DNA of 63,659 bases. Source: JABSSA01 sp039984715 (GTDB taxonomy: Bacteria; Pseudomonadota; Alphaproteobacteria; Rhodobacterales; Rhodobacteraceae). The stretch's first letter is position 1. Each line of letters starts with the position of its first letter. Both the position numbers and the translations under genes were made by a program. Location: positions 1 to 63,659 of the forward strand of contig JBDWUA010000023.1 of the NCBI GenBank assembly GCA_039984715.1, given 5' to 3'. Under the pieces are notes generated by a model, which searched no databases, was not told the origin of the DNA, and saw only the letters and a list, made by a program, of their open reading frames with translations. Shown piece after piece: positions 24,537 to 32,886 of the stretch.

Positions 24537-26036
24537 TTAACGTAGAACCAAGGGGCTTTGGGTGCCGAACGGTTCAAAGTTCTGACCTATATTGTCAGGG
24601 ATAGGCAGGAACAGGCTGTCCGGATCCAACTTTGGTGCCGGGTCAGAGACTGCATCATACCACAATGTGAACGGTCCGGATTGGGCAAGGCGCGTAAACC
24701 CCGTTGGTTCAGGGTCCTCTGGCCCTATGACGATATGCGAAATTACCGCCTCCGCCTTGGGCCTGTCTGCTCCGATGTGAAACACGGCTGGGTGGCCAAG
24801 CGTCGAATATCCCCCCAAATGCTCAATCGCCAAGGCGCGGGTGCGGATATCGATCCCAGTCACCGGTCCGGTGTCACGGGCTGCGCGCATCAAGGTGATC
24901 CCATGGCGTGCCGCTTCTTGATAATGACCCAAGGGCGCGCCCACCCCGACATAATTGGCCACAAACACAAGGCTGACCCCTGCCCCCCAGAACAGTACAA
25001 ATGCTGGTGCCAAAACCGCTGGCAACCGTGGATGGCACGCGATCACAGCAGCCGCCATCACCACAAATGGCATGGCAAAAGAGACAAAGCGAAATTCTTT
25101 GTGAGCCGGAATATGCAAGAAAGCGACACACACGATCACTGCCACGATCATCGGCCAGAGGCGGGGCCATAGCATGACGACGCCCATAGCGGCCAAAAGA
25201 ACCAGACCACCCGTTTCCACACCAAAGCGCTTGGCATAGAACTCAATCGGAGCCACGCCAAAGTTCGAGGCAATATCGTACATGAAATTCACACGGAAAT
25301 TGTCGATGAACGAGGACAGAAACCCGCCCCATGTCACCAGATCCAGCAGGCCTGCTGCCAACAGCGCCACCAGATTTCCAAGGAACATCGGCAAATATCC
25401 CTGACGCAGGCGCATCAAGGCAAAAAGGTTCAATAGCCCCAAGGCCGGGACAAGCTGATAGCGCAGAGTAAGCACCAATCCGGACAACAACCCCACCATC
25501 CACAATCGCGCAGATGTAGGTGCGCGCAGCATCAGAACCATCATCCAGATCAAGACATATGTGGCCAGAATACCGGGCATGGGCTTGTGCGCATAATAAA
25601 GGAAATGATGCCAGAAACAGCCAAATAGAAAGGCCACGATCGCGGCGCGTTCCGACGCAACCCCTTGTGTCAGGCGATAAAGCCCCACAGGTAACACCAG
25701 ACTGATTAGGCATAAGGTGATCTCGACCAAGGAGCCAATTTCAGCCGGGGTGTCGATCCCCACCAAATTGCCGGCCCAAAGCAGACATGCCAAAAGGCCC
25801 GGGATCAACCAGGATCGAATGCCCGCAGAATATTCCCAAGGAACGAACCCATAGCCATGCACCACGCGAAAGGCTTGTTCATGGTATTGATAGGTCTCGT
25901 CGGGATGCACCAGCACATCCCCCCAAAAGGCAAGCACCAAGCGTGCCAACAAAGCCAACCCAAGCACCGGCCACAACCAGGACCATGTCACCCGAGAGGA
26001 CATAGATGTATCAGGAAACAACGCGCCAAATGTCAT
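24537..26036 (-). CDS. GT22-like (Alg9/PIG-B type) membrane mannosyltransferase
   Basis: A 499-residue polytopic protein. Early on it has VHPDETYQYHEQAFRVVHGYG followed by PWEYSAGIRSW, matching the HPDE-x-Q/E and the tryptophan-glutamate-tyrosine...R-S pattern of GT22 mannosyltransferases, which use polyprenyl-phosphate-mannose. Many helices follow, with a soluble C-terminal tail. This fits with the polyprenol-phosphate sugar synthase at 20458 and GDP-mannose from ManC. ATG 26036 overlaps the upstream GT2 stop in an ATGA, supporting this start over an ATG 12 codons later. It is last in the operon 29510-24537. Confidence 0.85.
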   Translation of the reverse strand: MTFGALFPDTSMSSRVTWSWLWPVLGLALLARLVLAFWGDVLVHPDETYQYHEQAFRVVHGYGFVPWEYSAGIRSWLIPGLLACLLWAGNLVGIDTPAEIGSLVEITLCLISLVLPVGLYRLTQGVASERAAIVAFLFGCFWHHFLYYAHKPMPGILATYVLIWMMVLMLRAPTSARLWMVGLLSGLVLTLRYQLVPALGLLNLFALMRLRQGYLPMFLGNLVALLAAGLLDLVTWGGFLSSFIDNFRVNFMYDIASNFGVAPIEFYAKRFGVETGGLVLLAAMGVVMLWPRLWPMIVAVIVCVAFLHIPAHKEFRFVSFAMPFVVMAAAVIACHPRLPAVLAPAFVLFWGAGVSLVFVANYVGVGAPLGHYQEAARHGITLMRAARDTGPVTGIDIRTRALAIEHLGGYSTLGHPAVFHIGADRPKAEAVISHIVIGPEDPEPTGFTRLAQSGPFTLWYDAVSDPAPKLDPDSLFLPIPDNIGQNFEPFGTQSPLVLR

Positions 26037-27016
26037 GTGGACGCTCCGGATTTGTATTCAATCAATCCTGTACGCTGACCGCGCAACCGGGCTATGAAAT
26101 ACTGTATGGCGCCCATGGCCTCGGGCAGTTTGGCGATCACCAGAAAACTGGCGCGAGTCCACCCCATACCCTTGCAGGCAAGGCGTATGACCTGCAACGG
26201 CCAAACCAAAAGCAACATGAGGCTCAAGGGGCTAATGAACAGTCCCAGCAGGGTCAGCATCGGCACCCCTGCCCCCCAAAGCAATGCCGAGCGCAATGCC
26301 CCAACCTTGTGGCGTTCAGGCAGGTGCCCGTGCATGGCAGCCCCTTCCGCATAGGTGAAACCGCCCCGACGTGCACGACGCCACCATTGGCCGAACCGAG
26401 TCATAGCCGCATCGTGTAAGGCCATTTCATCGGGCAAACGCCAGATGTTCCAACCAGCGGCACGTAAACGCACACATAATTCGGGCTCTTCCCCTGCAAT
26501 CATTTGGGCGTTAAATCCGCCAACCGTTACGAAAGCGTTACTGCGGATCATAGCAATCCCACCACAGGCTTTGACCTGCCCGGTGGGGCCATTCCATTCT
26601 TGATCACAAAGCCAGTTATAAAGGGTCGCATCGGGAAACCGCTCGCGCAGACGACCACAGGCAACCGCCGCATCAGGATGTGTGTCCAGAAAGGCCGACG
26701 CTGTGGTCAACCAATTCGGGTCCATCTCGCAATCGCCATCGATGAATTGGATATAAGTAGGGTCGGCGATCTCTTTGAGGCGCGCCACCCCTTCGTTGCG
26801 CGCGCGCGCTGCCGTAAAGGGAACGGACATATCCAACGCAACCGTTTCGGCGCCACGGGCCTGTGCCGCGTCTAAGCTGCCATCATTTGATCCGGAATCC
26901 ACATAGACAACTTTACGCCCTGCTCCGGTCAGCGCCTCTAGGCAACGGATCAATCGTTCGCCTTCATTGCGTCCGATCACGATGATCCCGATATCCGATT
27001 GCAGTGACGTCGTCAT
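26033..27016 (-). CDS. glycosyltransferase family 2, inverting
   Basis: A 327-residue GT-A enzyme. The opening IGIIVIGRNEGERLIRCL is followed by VVYVDSGSNDGSLDAA and YIQFIDGDCEMDP, which supply the nucleotide- and metal-binding acidic residues. Hydrophobic helices occupy about residues 240-300, suggesting membrane association. ATG 27016 overlaps the previous stop by 4 bp (ATGA), so it is chosen over a longer frame reaching 27154. It probably adds one residue of the EPS repeat unit or a terminal sugar. Confidence 0.9.
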   Translation of the reverse strand: MTTSLQSDIGIIVIGRNEGERLIRCLEALTGAGRKVVYVDSGSNDGSLDAAQARGAETVALDMSVPFTAARARNEGVARLKEIADPTYIQFIDGDCEMDPNWLTTASAFLDTHPDAAVACGRLRERFPDATLYNWLCDQEWNGPTGQVKACGGIAMIRSNAFVTVGGFNAQMIAGEEPELCVRLRAAGWNIWRLPDEMALHDAAMTRFGQWWRRARRGGFTYAEGAAMHGHLPERHKVGALRSALLWGAGVPMLTLLGLFISPLSLMLLLVWPLQVIRLACKGMGWTRASFLVIAKLPEAMGAIQYFIARLRGQRTGLIEYKSGAST

Positions 27017-27999
27017 GATCCGGGACGCCCATCCATCGCCAAAGGCGCTGTGAAGCCGGTCCAGATATCTATGGGTTCCCCAATCGTTGCTGTCGGCGGA
27101 CGTCGTCGGATCAGATGGCGCAAGCGCGCCAGTGCCCATCCCGCAGTCCAGCACACATTAGCGGCCAACAGCCCCAGACGACCATGCGCCTGATAGAAAA
27201 ACCGCGAACGCGAGCGCCAGTAATATTCAGGAAGACGCGCACGGGTTTGCTGCGAAGACACCAGCGTGCCACTGCCCCCTCCGACATGTGCGGCCTGTGC
27301 CTGCGCCACCAGAACGGCGTCCCAACCAGCCCGCGCGGCGCGCAGATTATATTCGCAATCCTCGAAATAGAGGAAATAGCCCTCGTCCATGGGGCCGATC
27401 GCATCGATCATCTCGCGGCGCAACAGAACGCAGGCAAAACTGACCCAGTCAACTTCGGTCGGTTTTGGATCAAGCGACAAGGGGACATTCCAACGGTCAA
27501 ACGCACGTGTGACCGGCCCGCTTTGCGCGCCTCGGATAAGTTCGCTGAACGCTGTGTGCCAGCGAAAGCAACTGATCTGGGCTGTGCCATCTGCCTCTTC
27601 CAATCGCGGGACAAAACGCCCTGCTTTGGGATGGGCCTGTGTGGCCGCAAGCAGGGGTGCAAAAAAGCCCGGACGCAGCAATGCATCCGAATTCAGCACC
27701 AGGACAAAATCGCTGCGACTGGCGGTGATGCCCTGATTGTGACCGCCGGAAAAACCGGAATTTGTCGGCGAGCGGATCAGGGTCACATGCGCACTGACAT
27801 CTTCAGCGGTGATCCAGTCTGCAATCCTGTCGGCGGATCCATCCCCGGATGCGTTATCAACAACATATGTGTGAATAGCGATATCGGGTACATCTGCCGC
27901 GGCCAGCAACACAGAGCGGACGCAGTCGAGCGTCATTTCGGCAGTCCGGTAGTTGATAATCGAAACCGAGATTTGCGGGGAGGACATATCTTGGGTCAT
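27013..27999 (-). CDS. glycosyltransferase family 2, rhamnosyltransferase-like
   Basis: A 328-residue GT-A enzyme of the WcaA/RfbF-like group: VSIINYRTAEMTLDCVRSV, YVVDNASGDGSADRI, FVLVLNSDALLRPGF and the acceptor-site block GYFLYFEDCEYNLRARAAGW-like segment. Enzymes with this signature often transfer rhamnose, which would suit rfbB/rfbC here, but the donor is not provable from sequence. ATG 27999 overlaps the upstream polymerase stop in an ATGA; a second ATG lies four codons in. C-terminal residues 275-300 are hydrophobic. Confidence 0.9.
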   Translation of the reverse strand: MTQDMSSPQISVSIINYRTAEMTLDCVRSVLLAAADVPDIAIHTYVVDNASGDGSADRIADWITAEDVSAHVTLIRSPTNSGFSGGHNQGITASRSDFVLVLNSDALLRPGFFAPLLAATQAHPKAGRFVPRLEEADGTAQISCFRWHTAFSELIRGAQSGPVTRAFDRWNVPLSLDPKPTEVDWVSFACVLLRREMIDAIGPMDEGYFLYFEDCEYNLRAARAGWDAVLVAQAQAAHVGGGSGTLVSSQQTRARLPEYYWRSRSRFFYQAHGRLGLLAANVCWTAGWALARLRHLIRRRPPTATIGEPIDIWTGFTAPLAMDGRPGS

Positions 28000-29510
28000 G
28001 AACGTCTGGATAAATTGGTTCTGAGGCTGTGAGCATAAGTTGAGCTCGGTATCATATCTGGCTCCGGCGCTTGTGTGCCTCGTCTGCGGTATTTGTGTGG
28101 CATCCGTGTATAGGGAGACTCGGACTCGATCAGATCGGTTTCGGCCTCCGTCGGAGCACTATCAGTGACGCGAGCATATTCCAGACGTCCCCACAAAGAC
28201 CCAGCCGCCATCCAAAGCCCAACCGTCAAAGATGAATTGGGAATAAGTTCAATCATCCAAACCGCCGCGATCAGGGCCACTGCTGCGCTTTCTGGCCCGA
28301 TCTCGTATTTGCGGCGGCGCAAAAAGAGCAGCACAATCGGGAGCCCGATCAACATAAATTCGGATAGGTAGCGCAGCCACCCCCCGCCTGTGATGGCAAT
28401 CGTCCAATAGCCATCTGTGATGGTCGTGTTGGCACCGCTTTCTTCATAGACCCTGTTGCGTCCCCAACCGCCCCAACCAAACAAGGGGCGTTTGGATGCA
28501 TGGTCCAACAGACGTTCTTCATTGAAGAGCCGTGTTCCTAACGACGCTCCGCGAGATGGATCAAAGTTGGTTGCCGTGGTCTGAATCCAGTTGATGGGCA
28601 TAATCCCTGCGCCTCGACTAATGGGATAAGAAATCACCAACACCGAAATGATCCCGGCCACAAGCAGCTGGCCCCGCGTGCCCATGAAAAAGACCACTGG
28701 AGTGAACAGCATCGACAGGACCAACGCACCCAGCGAATTCGACAGAACCAACGTCACGAAAAGCCACAGTCCCGCCAGCAAATATTTGCTGCGTTCGCGT
28801 CCTGTATGCATCCGCATCAGCGCTGCAGCGGCCAAAATGGTGCCCATGAAGAACCCCGCCAGCACAAGCCCGTGCGACAGGAATACAAGCGGGCGGTATC
28901 CGCCCCCGCGAATATGCTGGAGCCAAGAGTGCGGGAAAAAGCCATAGACCAAGCGATTGAGCTGCGGCGACATTCGGACTTCGTACAAAGCAAGGACCGA
29001 ATACCCCAAACCCGCAATACACATGACAATCAAAAACCGGCGTTGTTGATCTGGGTGGCCCAGAAGTTTACGCGCCAACAGCAAGGGCAACAAAATAATG
29101 CCGGTCTGCATGACAAAGGAAAACGCATCATACAGCCTAAGGCCACGAATATAGCGTGGCCCGTATGAGAGGCCGTCTTGGTTGGTCAGTACGGTCAGAA
29201 AGCTTCCCAAGAGGATACCAGCAATCAACAACTTGGGCAAAATACCCGCCGGGAAAAACCCTGGTAGCGATGCCGGATCACTTGATTTGGGCCGCATCAT
29301 GTAGACAAAGGCCAGTGCAGCAAGCGGTGGAATCGAGTATTTCTCGAATGCTGGCAGCAAGGGGAAATCAATCCCTCCTTCGACCGGCAACAACAGAAAA
29401 CCACCCAAAAGACCCATCATCACCGCCAAGGGGCGGTCAAATTTCTGGAAGAGGATCAAGATAACAATAGGCCAGGAAAACAAGGCAAGTGTCGCAACTG
29501 AATTAGCCAT
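27996..29510 (-). CDS. Wzy polymerase / O-antigen-ligase-like membrane protein
   Basis: A 504-residue polytopic protein with 10-12 hydrophobic helices and a large periplasmic loop at about residues 300-390 containing GASLGTRLFNEERLLDHASKRP, the pattern seen in Wzy/WaaL-family proteins, where loop arginines are functionally important. It should polymerise repeat units on undecaprenyl diphosphate in the periplasm. It is first gene of the minus-strand operon with two GT2 enzymes and the GT22-like enzyme, all coupled by 4-bp overlaps. Ligase activity on lipid A core is the main alternative, but the Wzx/Wzz/Wza context favours EPS polymerase. Confidence 0.87.
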   Translation of the reverse strand: MANSVATLALFSWPIVILILFQKFDRPLAVMMGLLGGFLLLPVEGGIDFPLLPAFEKYSIPPLAALAFVYMMRPKSSDPASLPGFFPAGILPKLLIAGILLGSFLTVLTNQDGLSYGPRYIRGLRLYDAFSFVMQTGIILLPLLLARKLLGHPDQQRRFLIVMCIAGLGYSVLALYEVRMSPQLNRLVYGFFPHSWLQHIRGGGYRPLVFLSHGLVLAGFFMGTILAAAALMRMHTGRERSKYLLAGLWLFVTLVLSNSLGALVLSMLFTPVVFFMGTRGQLLVAGIISVLVISYPISRGAGIMPINWIQTTATNFDPSRGASLGTRLFNEERLLDHASKRPLFGWGGWGRNRVYEESGANTTITDGYWTIAITGGGWLRYLSEFMLIGLPIVLLFLRRRKYEIGPESAAVALIAAVWMIELIPNSSLTVGLWMAAGSLWGRLEYARVTDSAPTEAETDLIESESPYTRMPHKYRRRGTQAPEPDMIPSSTYAHSLRTNLSRRS

Positions 29511-29703
29511 GGCAGGCGATCTAACCCTCTGCTTTCAAAACAATTACCGTGCAAACCCAAATCCACGGCCTGCCTAGGCGTCGTCTTACACCAGATGTCC
29601 CCTCAGAGACAACGGAGCATGCAAAATAAGCCGGTTATTAGCATGCGTACGCTGCATCAAAGCAATCCGCAACGTTCGCTGGTCTAGGGTCGTATTAAGG
29701 CTT

Positions 29704-30033
29704 TTGAAAGACCTTCCACGCGTCGCATCCGTAATCTCGGGTGCTGCCATCTCAGGGAAGGGAATTGTTCCATTGGCTGATACATTCGCTGAATATGCTC
29801 CGGGTCTTGAAAGCCCAGCCACACATCTCGTTGCAGTGACCCCCAATGACACGGTCGATCTGACCTTTGTCAGTCGGGCGATCAATGTCGGGCAAAGCGG
29901 ATATGTCCGCCTGACGACCACTGGCGGGGAGACCGAAACGATTTACATTGCAGCCGGCGGGGCCTTCCCGATCCGGGCCACACGGGTGTGGGCCACCGGG
30001 ACAACAGCTGCAGCACTGGTGGTGCTTTACTGA
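29704..30033 (+). CDS. gene transfer agent / phage head-spike base-like protein (RcGTA Rcc01079 type)
   Basis: A 109-residue protein. Its C-terminal two thirds (AVTPNDTVDLTFVSRAINVG, then a beta-rich stretch, then ATRVWATGTTAAALVVLY) closely matches the pattern I know for the spike base protein of Rhodobacterales gene transfer agents and related phages. There, TPSDT-DL opens the domain and RVNATGTTA-IVALY closes it. The start is a TTG at 29704 with AAGG upstream; no ATG exists in frame. No signal peptide. It heads four co-directional genes and overlaps the esterase gene by 1 bp. The family call is from memory and needs a profile search. Confidence 0.7.
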   Translation: MKDLPRVASVISGAAISGKGIVPLADTFAEYAPGLESPATHLVAVTPNDTVDLTFVSRAINVGQSGYVRLTTTGGETETIYIAAGGAFPIRATRVWATGTTAAALVVLY

Positions 30034-31334
30034 TGTCATCAATCGGGATCAGCCTTGGGTTGGCGCAATCAATCGTGCCGGATGATCTGGGTCCGCAAGC
30101 GCCCCCCGTGCTATTTGTGCCATCAGCCTCGGCTGATCTGCAAATCAACGGGGACGCGGTTCAGATCGATGTCAGCGCCCCGGTCAACCTTGCCGGGTCT
30201 TATGTCACAGCAGTGTCTGCGCTGGCAACAGCGCCAGTTAATCTGGTTGCACCACAATTGTCCGGTCCCGCCGGGGAAGGACAAAGCATCAGTGTGGACA
30301 TGGGTTTCTGGGCATATGACACGACCCGCCCTGCCCCCGCATTGGCCCTGCAATGGCAGCGAAATGGCAGTGACATTCCTGGGGCGATCGCCCCAGATTA
30401 TGTCCTGACCGAAGCAGATGCCGGTCAAACATTAGTTTGCACCGTCACGGCCACTCAGCCAGACCACGACACCGTAACCTTGGTGTCAGACGCTGTGATT
30501 GCCCAAGGCAAGACAATCGTTTTCAGCTTGTTGGGACAATCAAACATGGTGGGTTGGGACACATTTGATGGGGGCGCTGAATATCCAACCGGCACCTTGC
30601 AGGTCGCCCGATCCGGGCACGCTTCGGGCGCTAGCAGTGGTGAACTGGTTGCTGCGGATCATCTGCTGGATCATCACAACGGCAGCGCGTCATTCATGGG
30701 CCTCGCCCTCCAATTCAGCATCGACTACAAAGCCGCGCATCCCCACGATACGATGGTTTTTGTGCCCGATGCGCGGGGATCAACCGGGTTCGCCACAGGC
30801 GATTGGAACCCCGGCGATACCTACTATGAAGCGGCCGTGGCGCGTCTAAATACATTGTTTGGCGCGCATCCCGAATTCGTCATGGGCGGCTTTCTGTGGC
30901 ATCAGGGGGAAAGTGATACGAGCAGCGCGGCGGATGCCGTGGCCTATCCTGCAGCCCTCGACGGTATGCTTGCTCAGATCCGTTTGGATGTGAGCGCCGC
31001 TGACGCAACAACTCCCGTCGTCTTGGGAGGCATGGTTCCCTCATGGGTCACGGGTGACGTCAATCGACAAACCGTACAGGACGCGCTTGGGGCAACGCCT
31101 GAGCGACTGGCTTACACAGGGTTTGCCCCAAGCACTGGGCTTGCGGCCAACTCCGACGGGATTCACTTTAACGCAGCATCCCTGCGTGATCTGGGCACAC
31201 GTTATCTAAGTGCACTGGACACCGCCCGCACCAATACAGCCCCCCAAGGGTCAACCTGGCAGATCGTCGGGACCGCAATCCAGTCCGCACCTTCTGTACC
31301 TGCTCCGATAATTGCAGGCAGCGTGATCAATTAA
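30033..31334 (+). CDS. Ig-like domain plus SASA-type carbohydrate O-acetylesterase
   Basis: A 433-residue protein with no signal peptide (MSSIGISLGLAQSIVPDD). Residues about 35-155 are beta-rich and Ig-like (GPAGEGQSISVDMGFWAYD, LQWQRNGSDIPGAI). Residues about 160-395 form an SGNH/SASA esterase: FSLLGQSNMVG with the nucleophile serine near 168, the FLWHQGESDTSS block near 288 and the DGIHFN Asp/His pair near 374. Expected activity is removal of acetyl groups from polysaccharide. ATG 30033 overlaps the spike-base stop by 1 bp, indicating coupling. A tail-fibre or spike enzyme is the favoured reading; an exported EPS-modifying esterase is the alternative, but no export signal is seen. Confidence 0.8.
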   Translation: MSSIGISLGLAQSIVPDDLGPQAPPVLFVPSASADLQINGDAVQIDVSAPVNLAGSYVTAVSALATAPVNLVAPQLSGPAGEGQSISVDMGFWAYDTTRPAPALALQWQRNGSDIPGAIAPDYVLTEADAGQTLVCTVTATQPDHDTVTLVSDAVIAQGKTIVFSLLGQSNMVGWDTFDGGAEYPTGTLQVARSGHASGASSGELVAADHLLDHHNGSASFMGLALQFSIDYKAAHPHDTMVFVPDARGSTGFATGDWNPGDTYYEAAVARLNTLFGAHPEFVMGGFLWHQGESDTSSAADAVAYPAALDGMLAQIRLDVSAADATTPVVLGGMVPSWVTGDVNRQTVQDALGATPERLAYTGFAPSTGLAANSDGIHFNAASLRDLGTRYLSALDTARTNTAPQGSTWQIVGTAIQSAPSVPAPIIAGSVIN

Positions 31335-31344
31335 GGATTCAAAC

Positions 31345-32838
31345 ATGCCTATATTCTCATTCCGCAACACGACAACCGACGAGATCACCGAACTGACAGG
31401 CCCAGTGCCCTTTGATGTCAGTGGATTGCTGCCCGCAGGGACCTATGCTGTGCGTGCCATGTCTGATGAAGCAGGCAGCACGATTACAATTGCGGCCCAG
31501 CCAACAATTCCGGGTCAGGTCACAGGCTTAACGGTGACCTCTGGCGATACCCAGAACACGTTAAATTGGGCCGCACCCAATGATGGCGGTTCGCCTTTGA
31601 CGGATTATGTCATCGAAGTTGACAGCGGTGCGGGCTTTGACACGCTGGCGGATGGGACAGGCGTCGGGACCAGTTTTGTGCATAACGGCCTGACCAACGA
31701 TACGACATACAGCTACCGCGTTTCAGCCCAGAATGCGAATGGAACCGGACCTGTATCAAATGTGGCCAGCGGTACACCAGCCGGTGAATTCGTCATTGCC
31801 AGCAATGGCGATGGAACCTTCAGCTTCCAAAATTACGACGGTTCAAATTTCACGCTGGACATCGAAGGGGCCTCTTATGGTCCGTTCAGCTTTAACCCTG
31901 CAGATCTGACAACGGGTCCGGTTAATCTGATTGCACCTGTGGCATCAGGCGCAACGGATATTGGGGACACCGCCACCGTCACAGCCGGGATCTGGGCCTA
32001 TGACGACAGCGGGTCCGTACCCGCGATCGGGTATCAGTGGCGGTTGGATGGCACCGACATTACAGGTGAGATCGCTGACAGCTATCAGGTCGAGGCCCCA
32101 GGCCTGCTAACGGCAGAGGTGACAGTAGATCAAGCTGGTGTCGGCGCGCGCGCAGAACCTTCCAATGCGCTCAGCATTGCAGGAGCTGGCGCACAGCCCG
32201 AAGCGGCCATGGTCGCGCACTGGCTCTTTGGAAATGACAATACGGGTCTTGCCGACCTAAAGTCGGGCGCAATCCCCAGCATCACCGGCAGCGGAATCAA
32301 TAGCACCAGCAGCAATGCCATTCGCCTGACGGGTGCCGGATCGGGACTGTTGTCCGATGTCGCAGAAACTGCAAATTGCACCTGGATCGCCGTCATTCAG
32401 CGCACGACAGCAAACACTATTCTGGGGGGAACAAAAACACCTCCCAATGGGTCAGCCGGTTTCGTGCCGTTCGTGATCGGGCCAGATGATTACTATGTCC
32501 GTCGCCTGAATGGTGAAAGCGATCAAACCGAACTTTTGACACCAACACTGCCCGATGGGTGGGTTTTCCTTGGTATTTCGGCAAGTGCAACCGGGGACGA
32601 GCTGCTCTTTATCGGCGATCAAACCGGAGCTCAGGTGGTCAGTGGCACACCCGGTCGCGGCACATTGCCGTCACAGACTTTGTGTTTGGGTGGGTCAAAT
32701 TACACCACAGGATTTACAAACGATTTCGAATGCGCTGAATGGATGGTATCAAACGGCTATACAGATGCTGTCGAAATGGAAGCTATCTACCAGCGCAGTC
32801 TCACGCGGCTTGGCGCCCGTGGGATATCTCTCACGTAG
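31345..32838 (+). CDS. FN3 / Ig-like / lectin-like multidomain protein
   Basis: A 497-residue protein without signal peptide (MPIFSFRNTTTDEITEL). After a 50-residue N-terminal domain comes an FN3 domain at about 53-148 (VTGLTVTSGDTQNTLNWAAP, YSYRVSAQNANGTGP). A second beta domain at about 150-275 is similar to the Ig-like domain of the neighbouring esterase (GPVNLIAP, GIWAYDDSG, YQWRLDGTDITG). A C-terminal jelly-roll-like domain follows at about 285-497 (VAHWLFGNDNTGLADL, WIAVIQRTT, FECAEWMVSNGY), resembling concanavalin/LamG-type modules. It looks like an adhesive or polysaccharide-binding fibre protein. It follows the esterase by 10 bp. Confidence 0.72.
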   Translation: MPIFSFRNTTTDEITELTGPVPFDVSGLLPAGTYAVRAMSDEAGSTITIAAQPTIPGQVTGLTVTSGDTQNTLNWAAPNDGGSPLTDYVIEVDSGAGFDTLADGTGVGTSFVHNGLTNDTTYSYRVSAQNANGTGPVSNVASGTPAGEFVIASNGDGTFSFQNYDGSNFTLDIEGASYGPFSFNPADLTTGPVNLIAPVASGATDIGDTATVTAGIWAYDDSGSVPAIGYQWRLDGTDITGEIADSYQVEAPGLLTAEVTVDQAGVGARAEPSNALSIAGAGAQPEAAMVAHWLFGNDNTGLADLKSGAIPSITGSGINSTSSNAIRLTGAGSGLLSDVAETANCTWIAVIQRTTANTILGGTKTPPNGSAGFVPFVIGPDDYYVRRLNGESDQTELLTPTLPDGWVFLGISASATGDELLFIGDQTGAQVVSGTPGRGTLPSQTLCLGGSNYTTGFTNDFECAEWMVSNGYTDAVEMEAIYQRSLTRLGARGISLT

Positions 32839-32886
32839 AAAGGCACTGTATCAGGTAAAAGACCTGAAATTATAGGAGCAGGTAAG

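Noticed and set aside
27115..28032. 305-codon plus-strand frame opposite a GT2 gene
   Set aside because: The minus-strand GT2 has full motifs and ATGA coupling to both neighbours; the opposite frame has none.
29586..29921. 111-codon minus-strand frame over the spike-base gene
   Set aside because: No ribosome-binding site or motif; the plus-strand frame matches a known structural-protein pattern and is coupled to the next gene.
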